A DNA stretch of 64,000 bases. It comes from Candidatus Saccharimonadota bacterium. GTDB taxonomy: Bacteria > Patescibacteriota > Saccharimonadia > Saccharimonadales > Saccharimonadaceae. Shown here piece after piece: positions 1 through 9,539 of this stretch. Location: positions 124,001 to 188,000 of the forward strand of contig JAQGHF010000003.1 in the NCBI GenBank assembly GCA_028288995.1, given 5' to 3'. The translations under genes and the position numbers were made by a program. Each line of letters begins with the position of its first letter. Within the stretch, counting starts at the first letter, position 1. The notes below the pieces were generated by a model that did no database searches, had not been told where the DNA came from, and saw only the letters and a list, made by a program, of their open reading frames with translations.

Positions 1-1
1 A

Positions 2-448
2 TTCCTCGCACTGTTTCCTGGTGATGAGTTCCCTACTCCTGGTCAAATCCTTGAGAAGGATAGTGAGGAACTACGAAGCGTTGGGTTGTCACGACAAAAG
101 GGTACGTACATTCAAGACTTGGCGGTGAAAGTCCTAGAAGAAACTGTTCGATTTAATCACCTTGATGCACTTTCGAATGAAGACGTCATCTCCGAACTGA
201 CAACGATTAAAGGTGTTGGTGTCTGGACTGTCCATATGTTCTTGATATTTTGTATGGGTCGACTCGATGTGCTACCGACTGGTGATTTAGGTATTAAAAA
301 TGGCATGTATAGCCTCTACAATTTAAAAGAAAAACCAACTCCAGAAGAGATGGAAATCATCGCAAAACTTCACAAGTGGCACCCTTATGAGTCAGTTGCA
401 AGTTGGTATATCTGGCACTCACTTGATAACAAACCGGCGATTAGTTAG
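2..448 (+). CDS. DNA-3-methyladenine glycosylase (HhH-GPD family), 5' truncated by window start
   Basis: Frame stays open to base 2 (FLALFPGDEFPTPGQILEKD...); HhH-GPD signature TTIKGVGVWTVHMFLIFCMGRLDVLPTGDLGIKNG. Confidence 0.85.
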   Translation, partial: FLALFPGDEFPTPGQILEKDSEELRSVGLSRQKGTYIQDLAVKVLEETVRFNHLDALSNEDVISELTTIKGVGVWTVHMFLIFCMGRLDVLPTGDLGIKNGMYSLYNLKEKPTPEEMEIIAKLHKWHPYESVASWYIWHSLDNKPAIS

Positions 449-449
449 T

Positions 450-965
450 TTATTGTCCTAATAAGCTGTTGATCTGACTCTGAGTGCCCCCTGTAGCGCC
501 CTGTAGCTGATCAAGTCCAGGAATACTTCCGTTCTGTAATGATGAAGTCAGCTGGAAGATCCCCAAGATAAGTAAGATTCCGTTCACGAGAATAACGACA
601 GCGAGAATAATCGTAAACCACAAGATCGTTCGGCTTGCGAACTTTTTGTACTCATTAAACTGAAGGGTTACTCTCCCCTCTTTGTCTTTGAATGTACCTG
701 TCATGATGACGATCATGTCAGTTAACGTCCATAGCCCAAGTCCACCAAGCGTTAAAAGCTTGAGGATTCCCGAGCCATAGAGCCCCATATACATTCGATC
801 GACGCCGAAAGTTCCCCACATAAAGCTAAAGAAAAACAAAATCAGGAAATGTCGCTGACGCGGAATCTTCTTTGTATGAATTTCAAGTTCTATCTGCGCA
901 GAGGGTGGAGCGGGTGGTTCTACCGGTGCTGAGACGCCAGGAACAGTCGTTTCTTGTGGTTGCAT
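450..965 (-). CDS. TM2 domain-containing membrane protein
   Basis: TM2-like segment FSFMWGTFGVDRMYMGLYGSGILKLLTLGGLGLWTLTDMI followed by a second hydrophobic region. Confidence 0.75.
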   Translation of the reverse strand: MQPQETTVPGVSAPVEPPAPPSAQIELEIHTKKIPRQRHFLILFFFSFMWGTFGVDRMYMGLYGSGILKLLTLGGLGLWTLTDMIVIMTGTFKDKEGRVTLQFNEYKKFASRTILWFTIILAVVILVNGILLILGIFQLTSSLQNGSIPGLDQLQGATGGTQSQINSLLGQ

Positions 966-1003
966 ACCGCTTATTGTAACTCGCTATCGAGTCATGAGGC
1001 AAA

Positions 1004-2317
1004 TTAAGGAGTTAAGCGGTTGATGTCGCGTGGGAACAACGATGCTTCTTTGACGTTGTTGAGTCCAATAATCTTTTGGGTAAGACGCTCGAGTCCCATA
1101 CCGAAGCCACCATGTACGGGCAATCCGTATTTAAACGCTTGGAGATAGTACCTAAATCCATCGGTCTCAGGATCGCCACCTGCAATTGTTTTCAGCTGCT
1201 CAACAAGCACGTCGTAGCGATTCTCTCGCATACTAATGGTCGCAATTTCGACGCCGCGGAAGATAAGGTCAGCACGTTCCGCAAACTCAGGATTTTCAGC
1301 AGATTTTCGGTGATAGAACTTCATTTCACTCGCTGGCCACTGGGTGACAAAGACTGCTTCACTGCCGAGGTTTTTCTTGGCGTATTCAGTAATCCATTTT
1401 TCTTCATCAGGACGCATATCTTTTTCGCCACGGCTATCTTGGTTGGTCGCTTTAAAGTAAAGTTCATGAATTTCTTCGAGTGCAAGCTGAGGAATATCGT
1501 CCGCCAGCACAACTGGTTGCGCGTTCCAGCTCTTTAATTCTGGTCCATAGTTTTCCCATACATTTGAGGTGACCGAGTGAAGCAATCCACCGACCATTTT
1601 AAGTAGTTCCGGGAAGTCCACGAAGCCCATCTCGGCATCAATGTGAATGAATTCAGTCATGTGACGAGTGGTGGCAGATGGCTCCGCACGGTAGGTTGGG
1701 TTGATCTCGTACGCACGCTCAAAAACACCGACAAGCATCTGCTTGTAAAACTGCGCACTCTGCGCCAATGTCGCCTCTTTACCAAAGTAATCGAGTGTAA
1801 ATACCTCTGCTCCACCTTCGGTTGCAGCTGGCAGTAACTTCGGTGAGTTAAACTCCGTAAATTCGTTCGCGTGGAAATACTGACGGGCAGCTTCTTTTAC
1901 GCCGGCCTGAATCTTGAAGACGTTTGACTCACGTATGTTGCGAAGTCCAACAACTCGGTTTTCAAACAACGTGTCGAGATTCTCTGATTTGTGATCGAGT
2001 GGTTTGTCGATTTCGATTGGAGATTCGGCAGTAACTGGAACGAGTACTTCAACAGTAACATCGTGAAGTTCGGCACCGCCTGGAGCGCGTTCATCAGCAG
2101 TGACGACACCAGTTAAGGCAAGGACAGTTCCAATTTGCAGACCACGGAGCTTTTCTACTTCATCTTTATTATCAATAAGATTTTGCGCAAGACCAGAGCG
2201 GTCGCGAAGTGTAATAAAGTTAAGTCCACCAAGAAGTCGCTTCTTGTGAAGCCATCCCTCTATGGTAATAGTTTCGCCAACATGGGCGCTGAGTTCTTTA
2301 GTAAGTGTACGAGTCAT
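1004..2317 (-). CDS. aspS: Aspartyl-tRNA synthetase, archaeal/non-discriminating type
   Basis: 437 aa; OB-fold N-terminus VGETITIEGWLHKKR, class II motifs (SPKLLPAATEGGAEVF, YRAEPSATTRHMTEF, GFGMGLERLTQ); short form without bacterial GAD insertion. Confidence 0.85.
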   Translation of the reverse strand: MTRTLTKELSAHVGETITIEGWLHKKRLLGGLNFITLRDRSGLAQNLIDNKDEVEKLRGLQIGTVLALTGVVTADERAPGGAELHDVTVEVLVPVTAESPIEIDKPLDHKSENLDTLFENRVVGLRNIRESNVFKIQAGVKEAARQYFHANEFTEFNSPKLLPAATEGGAEVFTLDYFGKEATLAQSAQFYKQMLVGVFERAYEINPTYRAEPSATTRHMTEFIHIDAEMGFVDFPELLKMVGGLLHSVTSNVWENYGPELKSWNAQPVVLADDIPQLALEEIHELYFKATNQDSRGEKDMRPDEEKWITEYAKKNLGSEAVFVTQWPASEMKFYHRKSAENPEFAERADLIFRGVEIATISMRENRYDVLVEQLKTIAGGDPETDGFRYYLQAFKYGLPVHGGFGMGLERLTQKIIGLNNVKEASLFPRDINRLTP

Positions 2318-2350
2318 GAGTAGTACTATACCACTCTGACCTCTATAAAA

Positions 2351-3367
2351 CTAGAGATCGACATGGTTCTTGGGTGAATTGTTGTCACGTGCGATTTTCT
2401 GAGCAATAGAGCGAACGTCTTCATGATCATCGTCTTCGTCAATGATTTTGCGACCGATCAAAGCCTCAATCACATTTTCAAGTGTCAAAAGTCCAACTGT
2501 CTCACGAAAATCGTTGATCACAATAAATAGGTGGTGTCGTGATTCTATAAAAGCAGCGAGTGCATGTTCTAGCGTGTCGTCGTGACGAATGTAGAATACT
2601 TTTGGCTCCATCGCCTTTTCAGCAGTAACAGATTGCTTTATGTCGAGTGATAACAGGTCATTAAGGTGCAGCACGCCTACAACATGATCGATATCGGCGC
2701 CAGTAACCGGCAGGCGACTGTGTCCAAGCTCGTGAATCTCACTGAGCACTAAGGGACCAAGAAACTCTGACTTTTTAATACTTTTGATCATACTCTTTGG
2801 GGTCATGATGCTTTCGACAGTTCGATCAGCAAACGAGAGGCTGTGCACAATCAGTGTTTTTTCATCATCGGTCAAAACGCTCCCCGATTGATCGATGAGG
2901 CGCTGCAACTCTTCTCTTGAATCAAACCGATGATATGGCTCGACGTGTGGCACAGATACAGCCCGCACGACAGCAAAAAATGGTCTTAGCTTCTCAACAA
3001 TATCGAGGTAGGGTGCTTCATAGCGGGCATAGATCCTTTGCGAGAGACGGTTCACTAGACCCCAGTTTGCAACGGTTGGATACAGGAGTGTTCCAACAAT
3101 CGCAATGATAATACCAAGTGCCCAACCAAAGGTCACAATAGATAGCGCAATGAATGCGACTAGGAGTAGAGCGATCTTTGTCGCAATTGCCCCGTAGACG
3201 TCAGGGAGAAGAGTTTCTCGGCGGTGCTGCCACTTTGCCTCTTTGCTCGTATGTGACCTGCGATGTAATTCAAACTGGCTCACTAAATAGGGCGTAGGGT
3301 GGAGTCCTGCAACAATAACAAGCATAAAAAAGATGACAATAGTTACAATAAGTAGGAACGTAAACAT
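2351..3367 (-). CDS. CNNM/CorC-like CBS-domain membrane protein
   Basis: N-terminal TM segments, then IMTPKSMI...LPVTGADIDHVVGVLHLNDLL CBS pair. The ORF track start at 3577 overlaps the dsbA-like gene, so the start is probably the ATG at 3367 (MFTFLLIVTIV). Confidence 0.75.
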   Translation of the reverse strand: MFTFLLIVTIVIFFMLVIVAGLHPTPYLVSQFELHRRSHTSKEAKWQHRRETLLPDVYGAIATKIALLLVAFIALSIVTFGWALGIIIAIVGTLLYPTVANWGLVNRLSQRIYARYEAPYLDIVEKLRPFFAVVRAVSVPHVEPYHRFDSREELQRLIDQSGSVLTDDEKTLIVHSLSFADRTVESIMTPKSMIKSIKKSEFLGPLVLSEIHELGHSRLPVTGADIDHVVGVLHLNDLLSLDIKQSVTAEKAMEPKVFYIRHDDTLEHALAAFIESRHHLFIVINDFRETVGLLTLENVIEALIGRKIIDEDDDHEDVRSIAQKIARDNNSPKNHVDL

Positions 3368-3455
3368 TATGTCATTATTGTACAGTACTCGGGGGGCGCT
3401 GACAGCCAGCATTTGTCTGCTACAATAAGTATAGTTAATTTTGGAGGTCTTTTTG

Positions 3456-4148
3456 ATGAATAAGGTTGCATGGATTATTTTTGGCGCAGTCATTGTGCTC
3501 GCTTTTGGCGGATTGGTTGTGTATTCACACGCCTCAAACCCGTCAATTGATGTCAGTAACGTCGATACAAACAGCACTATCAGTGCAAGCGCGCAAAACG
3601 GTCAAATCGCTGATCACGTCTTCGGTAAAGCTGATTCAAAAGTTGTCTTCATAGAGTATGGAGACTTCCAGTGTCCTAGCTGTGGCGGAGCATATGCACA
3701 GGTAAAGTCAGCAACAGACTCATATAAGGATAAGGTTGCCTTTATCTTCCGTAACTTCCCTCTTACGACGATCCATCCTAACGCACGTGCCGCAGCTGCA
3801 GCAGCTGAAGCAGCTGGATTGCAGGGAAAGTACTGGGAAATGCACAATATGCTCTACGAGAACCAGACTAGCTGGGAAACTCTCACTGGCGACCAGCGCA
3901 CAAACATATTCGTTAGCTATGCTGGTCAACTCGGTCTCGATGAAGCAAAGTTCAAGACTGATCTTGCATCTAACGCGGTCAACAGTAAAATCACCTTTGA
4001 TCAAGCCCTTGGCAAGAAGATTGGCGTCAGCGCGACTCCTACCTTTTACCTCGATGGTAAGCAACTATCTGCAACTGACTCAGGTCAGATCGTTCAGGGC
4101 AGCACAACAGTCCTTACAGGTCTCTTCGACAAAGCACTCGCTCAGTAG
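3456..4148 (+). CDS. DsbA-like thioredoxin-fold oxidoreductase, membrane anchored
   Basis: N-terminal TM, FIEYGDFQCPSCGGAYAQV (CPSC active site), cis-Pro region GVSATPTFYLDG; GGAGG RBS upstream of ATG 3456. Confidence 0.85.
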   Translation: MNKVAWIIFGAVIVLAFGGLVVYSHASNPSIDVSNVDTNSTISASAQNGQIADHVFGKADSKVVFIEYGDFQCPSCGGAYAQVKSATDSYKDKVAFIFRNFPLTTIHPNARAAAAAAEAAGLQGKYWEMHNMLYENQTSWETLTGDQRTNIFVSYAGQLGLDEAKFKTDLASNAVNSKITFDQALGKKIGVSATPTFYLDGKQLSATDSGQIVQGSTTVLTGLFDKALAQ

Positions 4149-4181
4149 ATGCAACCAAGAGTACTTTTCCTTTAAAAAGTG

Positions 4182-4216
4182 AAAACACCCCGGTGCCTTG
4201 GGGTGTTTTCTTTTTG
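4182..4216 (+). terminator. Rho-independent terminator of dsbA-like gene
   Basis: AAAACACCCC-GGTGCCTT-GGGGTGTTTT followed by CTTTTTG. Confidence 0.85.
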
Positions 4217-4488
4217 TGTGATAGTTCTAAGACCTAGAACTAATTAGTGAGCGATAAATATTCGCCAATCGGCGGGCACCACATCCACTGCGATCTTTTT
4301 GCGCCGTGATGGCACAAATTCGATTGCTATAGGCATGTGACAGTTGTACTCCTTGTACTATGTACAGCTCCACGCACTCCGACCTTTAAAATTAAGTTTG
4401 GCGTGAAACACATCATTTATAATACCAATTCTCCGGGAATCAGTCAAGAATGCGTCTGTCATTACGCTATTGTTTTTATCATATTCTA

Positions 4489-4520
4489 ATTCAAAAAAGA
4501 GCACAAGCTCTTTTTTGAAT
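4489..4520 (-). terminator. Perfect 14-bp inverted repeat, likely terminator of the MFS gene
   Basis: ATTCAAAAAAGAGC-ACAA-GCTCTTTTTTGAAT just downstream of the minus-strand MFS stop. Confidence 0.75.
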
Positions 4521-4544
4521 TTTATCTACGAAATGTAAATATCG

Positions 4545-6233
4545 CTACAGTTCGCCGGGGGTATCTGTTGGTTTCGCAGACTTGAGCGGACGCTCCTTCA
4601 AGAGGAAGATCAGTACCGTTGAGATAGCCATAAGGATAGCTGCGACAATAAAGATACGTTGAAGACTTTCCGAGAAAGCATGTGTCACAATTCCCGAGAA
4701 GGTCTTTTGATTACTAAGGAACGTATCCTGCGCAACCTTGGCGACGGGTGCTGGTAATGCCTGGAAGCTCGCGTTTGCACCATCGGTGATTTCTTGCTTC
4801 ACACTTGGCATGTTAAGCGTCAAAATAGTGTTCGGATCGTTAATGCTACCAAGCTTAGAGACCTGAGGACTCGCGCTAATTGTCTGAACATATGGCGTTG
4901 TTTGAATGTTTCCAATGTGTGACAAGATACCGGCCGTGAGTACTGCACCGAAGATAGCCGTTCCAAGGGTTGAACCAAGGCTTCGGAAGAGTTGGTTCGA
5001 GCTGGTTGCAGCACCGAGCTGCTCTTGTTCAAACTCATTTTGTACCGCAAGGTTCAAAGTAGGCATTGCAACACCCATTCCAAGTCCCATGAAGAACATA
5101 ATGATTGCTTCTTGCATGTAGACTGAATCAGGATTCAAAGTTGTCAGTGCGATCATACCAAGAGTAGCCATAACGAACCCAACTTGCATAAAGATCTTGT
5201 ACTTACCAATTCGAGAAATGACCTGTCCTGATGCAATACTGGTGAGCATCAGCCCACCAATAAGTGGAAGCAGCATCAAACCAGATTGCGTTGGCGTTGC
5301 GCCAAACACCTGTTGGTTAAACTGTGTCAGGTACAAGATTGATCCCATAAAGGCAGCACCAAAGAGTGCAGCAACGGATACAAGTAGCACGTAGTTCTTT
5401 TTCTTGAAGAATGACAATGGAAGGATCGGCTCCTTCACTTTACGCTCAACAAGTATAAAGATTACTCCGGCAATAACTGACAGGCTATACATGGCAAACT
5501 GAAGCGCAAAGAGAGAAATACCTGTCGCATTCATGAACCCAGCGAAGATTTGCTGGGTGTTATCAACCGCAAGAATCAATGAAGCAAGTGATACCGCCAG
5601 CAGTCCAGCACCAAGAAAGTCGATCCTTACCTTCTTTGCGTGCTTCATCGCAGGTGCAAATAGGGCAATCAATGCGAAAGCAGCGATACCGATAGGAACG
5701 TTGATGAAAAAGGTCCAACGCCAGTTAGTCGTGAGCCCAAGGATGTGCTGGCTATCAGTCAGGAATCCACCAAGAAGTGGACCAATGACAGAGCTGAGAG
5801 CGAATACGGCACCAATAAGCCCCTGCCAACGTCCCCTCTCGCGTGCGGCAAACAAGTCACCGACAATCGTAAAGGCGTTGGCGGTAATAATACCTGCACC
5901 AATACCTTGGAAGGCGCGCCACAGGACAAGATCAACAACATTCGGACTCATACCACCAAATAATGAACCGATAACAAAGACACCAACACCAACAAGCAGA
6001 ACGTTTCGTCGTCCAAAGATATCAGAAAGCTTACCAGCAATTGGGACAGTGATTGTTGTGGTTAATAGATATGCCGTGACGATCCAGCTGAGTGAGTCGT
6101 AGGCATTAAACTCTTCGACAATCTTGCCGAGAGCAGTTGAAATAATTGTTTGGTCTAATGATACGAGGAACAAACTGGCCATAACGGAAAGCATGATAAT
6201 TATCTTGCTACGCAATGTTAAATGATGGTGCAT
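4545..6233 (-). CDS. MFS drug-efflux transporter, DHA2 (14-TM, EmrB/QacA-like)
   Basis: MASLFLVSLDQTIISTALGKIVEEF, GKLSDIFGRRNVLLVG, WRWTFFINVPIG motifs. Confidence 0.9.
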   Translation of the reverse strand: MHHHLTLRSKIIIMLSVMASLFLVSLDQTIISTALGKIVEEFNAYDSLSWIVTAYLLTTTITVPIAGKLSDIFGRRNVLLVGVGVFVIGSLFGGMSPNVVDLVLWRAFQGIGAGIITANAFTIVGDLFAARERGRWQGLIGAVFALSSVIGPLLGGFLTDSQHILGLTTNWRWTFFINVPIGIAAFALIALFAPAMKHAKKVRIDFLGAGLLAVSLASLILAVDNTQQIFAGFMNATGISLFALQFAMYSLSVIAGVIFILVERKVKEPILPLSFFKKKNYVLLVSVAALFGAAFMGSILYLTQFNQQVFGATPTQSGLMLLPLIGGLMLTSIASGQVISRIGKYKIFMQVGFVMATLGMIALTTLNPDSVYMQEAIIMFFMGLGMGVAMPTLNLAVQNEFEQEQLGAATSSNQLFRSLGSTLGTAIFGAVLTAGILSHIGNIQTTPYVQTISASPQVSKLGSINDPNTILTLNMPSVKQEITDGANASFQALPAPVAKVAQDTFLSNQKTFSGIVTHAFSESLQRIFIVAAILMAISTVLIFLLKERPLKSAKPTDTPGEL

Positions 6234-6260
6234 ATATCTTCCTTAGTGAATTGGTTTAGT

Positions 6261-6497
6261 TTACTTGTCTATGTTATCGATGGCTGAACGGTACTGTTCA
6301 ATATTATCCGTCAAATGCTCTACCAGTACACGGAGTTGATCTTCTTTCAAGAATCCAATCCATCCCGCCTTACTTGATCCAACGACATACAAACGATCTC
6401 CGGTTTTAATATCAAACGCTTCACGAGCATCAGCTGGAATAACCACCTGACCTTTCGTTCCCACAGTTGCCGTACCGAATAGTTTTTTATCGTGCAT
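6261..6497 (-). CDS. AbrB/MazE/SpoVT-like DNA-binding protein
   Basis: ATVGTKGQVVIPADAREAFDIKTGDRLYVVG swapped-hairpin signature. Confidence 0.85.
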   Translation of the reverse strand: MHDKKLFGTATVGTKGQVVIPADAREAFDIKTGDRLYVVGSSKAGWIGFLKEDQLRVLVEHLTDNIEQYRSAIDNIDK

Positions 6498-6507
6498 GGT
6501 ATCTATT

Positions 6508-6539
6508 GTATACTAAGTATGAAAAGTATGTCAAGTACT
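6508..6539. promoter_or_regulatory. Putative operator: GTATAC plus three AAGTAtG-like direct repeats at 9-nt spacing
   Basis: GTATACtAAGTATGaaAAGTATGtcAAGTACT immediately upstream of the AbrB-like gene. Confidence 0.45.
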
Positions 6540-8031
6540 ACTCTGCGACAGTTATTGGCTGATCGTAGCGAATCTTGTATTCATACACTGATAAACCAGG
6601 TGAAAAGTCATGACTTGCGATCCGTTGATAGTGCGCATCATAGTAATCTTTCAGTTTGGCGTTATATCCCTGGTCGTAACTCAACATCAGGAAGGCATGT
6701 TGATACGAATCAACGTTTTCGTTTGTTTCCTGCGCAACCTTTGCGGGATCGTACGCAGGAACTGATCCAGCATTAAATCGATCCCAGATCGGTTGTGTCG
6801 TCAATTTTGCTAAACCTTTGTAGTAATACTCAACTGGATAAATGGTAAACGGTGCCGCAAGAACAACCACGTCGCTTGAACCAGCATTTGCATCAATATA
6901 TGCCACCGCATCTTTGTAATTTTCTTTTACCGGCGTATTCGGACTCACTGCTTGTACCGTAAATAATACCCCGATGACGAGGACAAGGATAATTCCCACT
7001 GTTCGCGCAATCCGTCGTCGATACCGTGTCAGTAGCCAAGCGATAAATATAAAAAGTGTTGGTAGCGCGACAATTAAATAACGGCTAAGGAAGAATGGCT
7101 TAATTGTCACACTAATCAAAAAGGCACAGAGCACTGGCAGTGTAGCAAGCAACACAAATGGTGTCATCGCGATAGGAATCTCTTTTTTGCTTCGCTGCAG
7201 CGCAAAGAATGCTAACAACACAGCAATTGGCCATAATGAAATGATGAGCGTGTTAACTGCCGATACCTGGAATCCAAAAACAAATTGCGCATAGGTATCA
7301 AACAAATCACCCGCCGATGGTTCCGCAAGTGCAGGCTGAGTGTTGCTCGCAAACCCTAGTGCGTAGACATAGATAAGCCACGGCAATAATGAAATACCAG
7401 CAATTACTCCACCTATAATAACGTTTCGAATTGCATGCTCACCGTGTAACTTTTTACGCAGAAGAATGACTGAGACAAACTCCGACAGGAGTACAAAAAT
7501 AAAGAAGTAGTGCGTGTAAACGCCGAGAATCGCTGTGAGTGTCCAGAATATCCATCGTCCTCCCCCTTCCTGTTTCAGAATCCTTACGAAGAAGTACGTA
7601 TGAAGCACAGTCATGAACGCCAGCATTGTATACATACGGGCTTCTGATCCATACCAATTCATAAATGGCGAGATCGTCACAAGGAGCGCTGCAAACAATC
7701 CGATACTTCGTCGACCTAACGCATAGGTTGCGAGTACGTAGGTCATGATGATTGTTCCAACAAAGAAGACAAGTGACATGATACGTGCAATATAAATATC
7801 TTGTCCGAATAGGAGCTGCCAGTAGTGGAGCAGTATGTGATATCCAGGAACATGAACGTCCTGTGCAACAAGATGCAGCATACCTGGAATATCACGTTGT
7901 GTCTGGAATAGACTCTGTGCTTCGTCGAGACGAAGACTCGTATTGCCAAAGACAATCAAGCCGAAGGAGACTGCAAATGCGAGCATTAAAAATAAGAGGC
8001 TGTAGACGCCGAAGAGTCGCCATTTGCTCAC
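6538..8031 (-). CDS. GT39/ArnT-like membrane glycosyltransferase
   Basis: N-terminal DEAQSLFQTQRDIPGMLHLVAQDVHVPGYHILLHYW (DE/H-PPxY-type loop) followed by multiple TMs. Confidence 0.75.
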   Translation of the reverse strand: MSKWRLFGVYSLLFLMLAFAVSFGLIVFGNTSLRLDEAQSLFQTQRDIPGMLHLVAQDVHVPGYHILLHYWQLLFGQDIYIARIMSLVFFVGTIIMTYVLATYALGRRSIGLFAALLVTISPFMNWYGSEARMYTMLAFMTVLHTYFFVRILKQEGGGRWIFWTLTAILGVYTHYFFIFVLLSEFVSVILLRKKLHGEHAIRNVIIGGVIAGISLLPWLIYVYALGFASNTQPALAEPSAGDLFDTYAQFVFGFQVSAVNTLIISLWPIAVLLAFFALQRSKKEIPIAMTPFVLLATLPVLCAFLISVTIKPFFLSRYLIVALPTLFIFIAWLLTRYRRRIARTVGIILVLVIGVLFTVQAVSPNTPVKENYKDAVAYIDANAGSSDVVVLAAPFTIYPVEYYYKGLAKLTTQPIWDRFNAGSVPAYDPAKVAQETNENVDSYQHAFLMLSYDQGYNAKLKDYYDAHYQRIASHDFSPGLSVYEYKIRYDQPITVAE

Positions 8032-9539
8032 GCGGGTGCCTCCATCTTTTTCAGTTTTGTATTCTTTGACGACGAAACTTTTCGCGAACCTTCAAATGCC
8101 GCTGAAATGAATGGGGCAAATGCGGCAATATAAATAAATGCCCAAGCGATGTTTGAAAGCATCGACGCACTCCAGCCTTCACGTACCACACCCCAGGCAA
8201 CTCCAGCAATGACTAATCCAATATATATAAGATGAGGTAAGACAAGTTTTCCGTAATTACCACTCACCTTTGTCTTTGATGTCACCGCAAAACCATTATT
8301 TTTTCGAATAATCGTATGCCATAACGCCTTCATATAAATCGTTGATGAACCAAGGCTAAACGATAATGCCCGGAATGTATACGTAAAGTTACTCGTCAGT
8401 TGCAGTGTGTAGAGAATCACGAAAATATACGGCAAGAATATGAGCGCTAGCGTCATCGTGTTAATCGTCAGCGGCTTGAGTGCAAAGAAGAAATACGCTA
8501 ATGGCAGCAATGCATTAATCAGCACAATAATACCCGACACGTAGTAGCTTGAGGATGCCAGGTACTGCACCCTTTGTGCTGCGGTTAAACCTCTACGAAA
8601 TAGTGGATTATGTGACAAAAGAATTTCAAGACTTCCCCTCGCCCATCTAAATTGTTGCTTGTAATACGAAAGGAAATCTTCTGGTGCCAATCCTTCAGCA
8701 AGGACTTTATCAACGTAGACAGACTTCCACTTTTTTTCATGAACAAGTAGTGAGGTTAAGAAATCCTCTGCAATGCTTTTTTCACTCATACCACCAACTT
8801 CTTCAAGTGCAACGCGACGAAGCACCATATTAGTCCCACACATAAAGGTCGCATTAACGGAATCTTTTCCTTTTAAAAGTGGACCAAAAAATAATGCCTG
8901 TTGTTCCCATGCTCCACCAGTAACTTGATTTACGTCAGCATTTTTATAAAATTGTGGTGACTGTACAAACGCTACCCTTTCATCCACAAAGTATCCCATC
9001 GTCTCTTGCAAGAATTCTGGCTTTGGTGTGTGATCAGCATCGAACACGACAATGTATGGTTCGTTTGTCAGTGCGCTGGCGTGATTAATATTACCCGCCT
9101 TGGCACCCCCTGGGATTGTGCGAGTAATACATGTCACGTTTTGTTTCGAGGCGATGATTTCTGCTTCCTTCCAGTTTGATCGATTCGCAACTTTTCCATC
9201 ATTCAAAATATAGATCGAAAAATGTGGATAGTTCATAGCTTTCGCAGCAATAACTGTCGATTCGATAATGCCTTCAGGTTCCCCACAAACGGTAATAAAA
9301 ATTGCCACGTGTGGCTGGAAGTGTGCGTCGAATTTCTTCTCTCGTTTGCGGTACCAAACAGTGTGAATAAAACCAAAGACTTGCCAGACATGAAATGCCT
9401 CTGACAACACGAGTACTGCGAAGAGCGACCAGTTACCAATTGGGAATACCGCGACAATACAGTAAAAATAAATGACTGATAGTACCACGTTCAATAGCAA
9501 CAGAAACTTACTGACTTGAATTGATTTGAGGAACTCCAT
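8028..9539 (-). CDS. Cellulose synthase-like GT2 glycosyltransferase
   Basis: VFDADHTPKPEF (DxD), GTNMVLRR, EDFLTSL, QQFRWARGSLEIL (QxxRW) and TM bundle. Confidence 0.85.
   Translation of the reverse strand: MEFLKSIQVSKFLLLLNVVLSVIYFYCIVAVFPIGNWSLFAVLVLSEAFHVWQVFGFIHTVWYRKREKKFDAHFQPHVAIFITVCGEPEGIIESTVIAAKAMNYPHFSIYILNDGKVANRSNWKEAEIIASKQNVTCITRTIPGGAKAGNINHASALTNEPYIVVFDADHTPKPEFLQETMGYFVDERVAFVQSPQFYKNADVNQVTGGAWEQQALFFGPLLKGKDSVNATFMCGTNMVLRRVALEEVGGMSEKSIAEDFLTSLLVHEKKWKSVYVDKVLAEGLAPEDFLSYYKQQFRWARGSLEILLSHNPLFRRGLTAAQRVQYLASSSYYVSGIIVLINALLPLAYFFFALKPLTINTMTLALIFLPYIFVILYTLQLTSNFTYTFRALSFSLGSSTIYMKALWHTIIRKNNGFAVTSKTKVSGNYGKLVLPHLIYIGLVIAGVAWGVVREGWSASMLSNIAWAFIYIAAFAPFISAAFEGSRKVSSSKNTKLKKMEAPA

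Noticed and set aside
1076-1537. 153-aa plus-strand ORF
   Set aside because: Lies fully antisense inside the well-supported aspS gene; no recognisable domain.
3368-3577. N-terminal extension of the CBS-domain ORF
   Set aside because: Would overlap the dsbA-like gene and its RBS on the opposite strand; MFTFLLIV at 3367 is a better start.
5533-6102. 189-aa plus-strand ORF
   Set aside because: Antisense to the MFS exporter; composition consistent with a shadow ORF.
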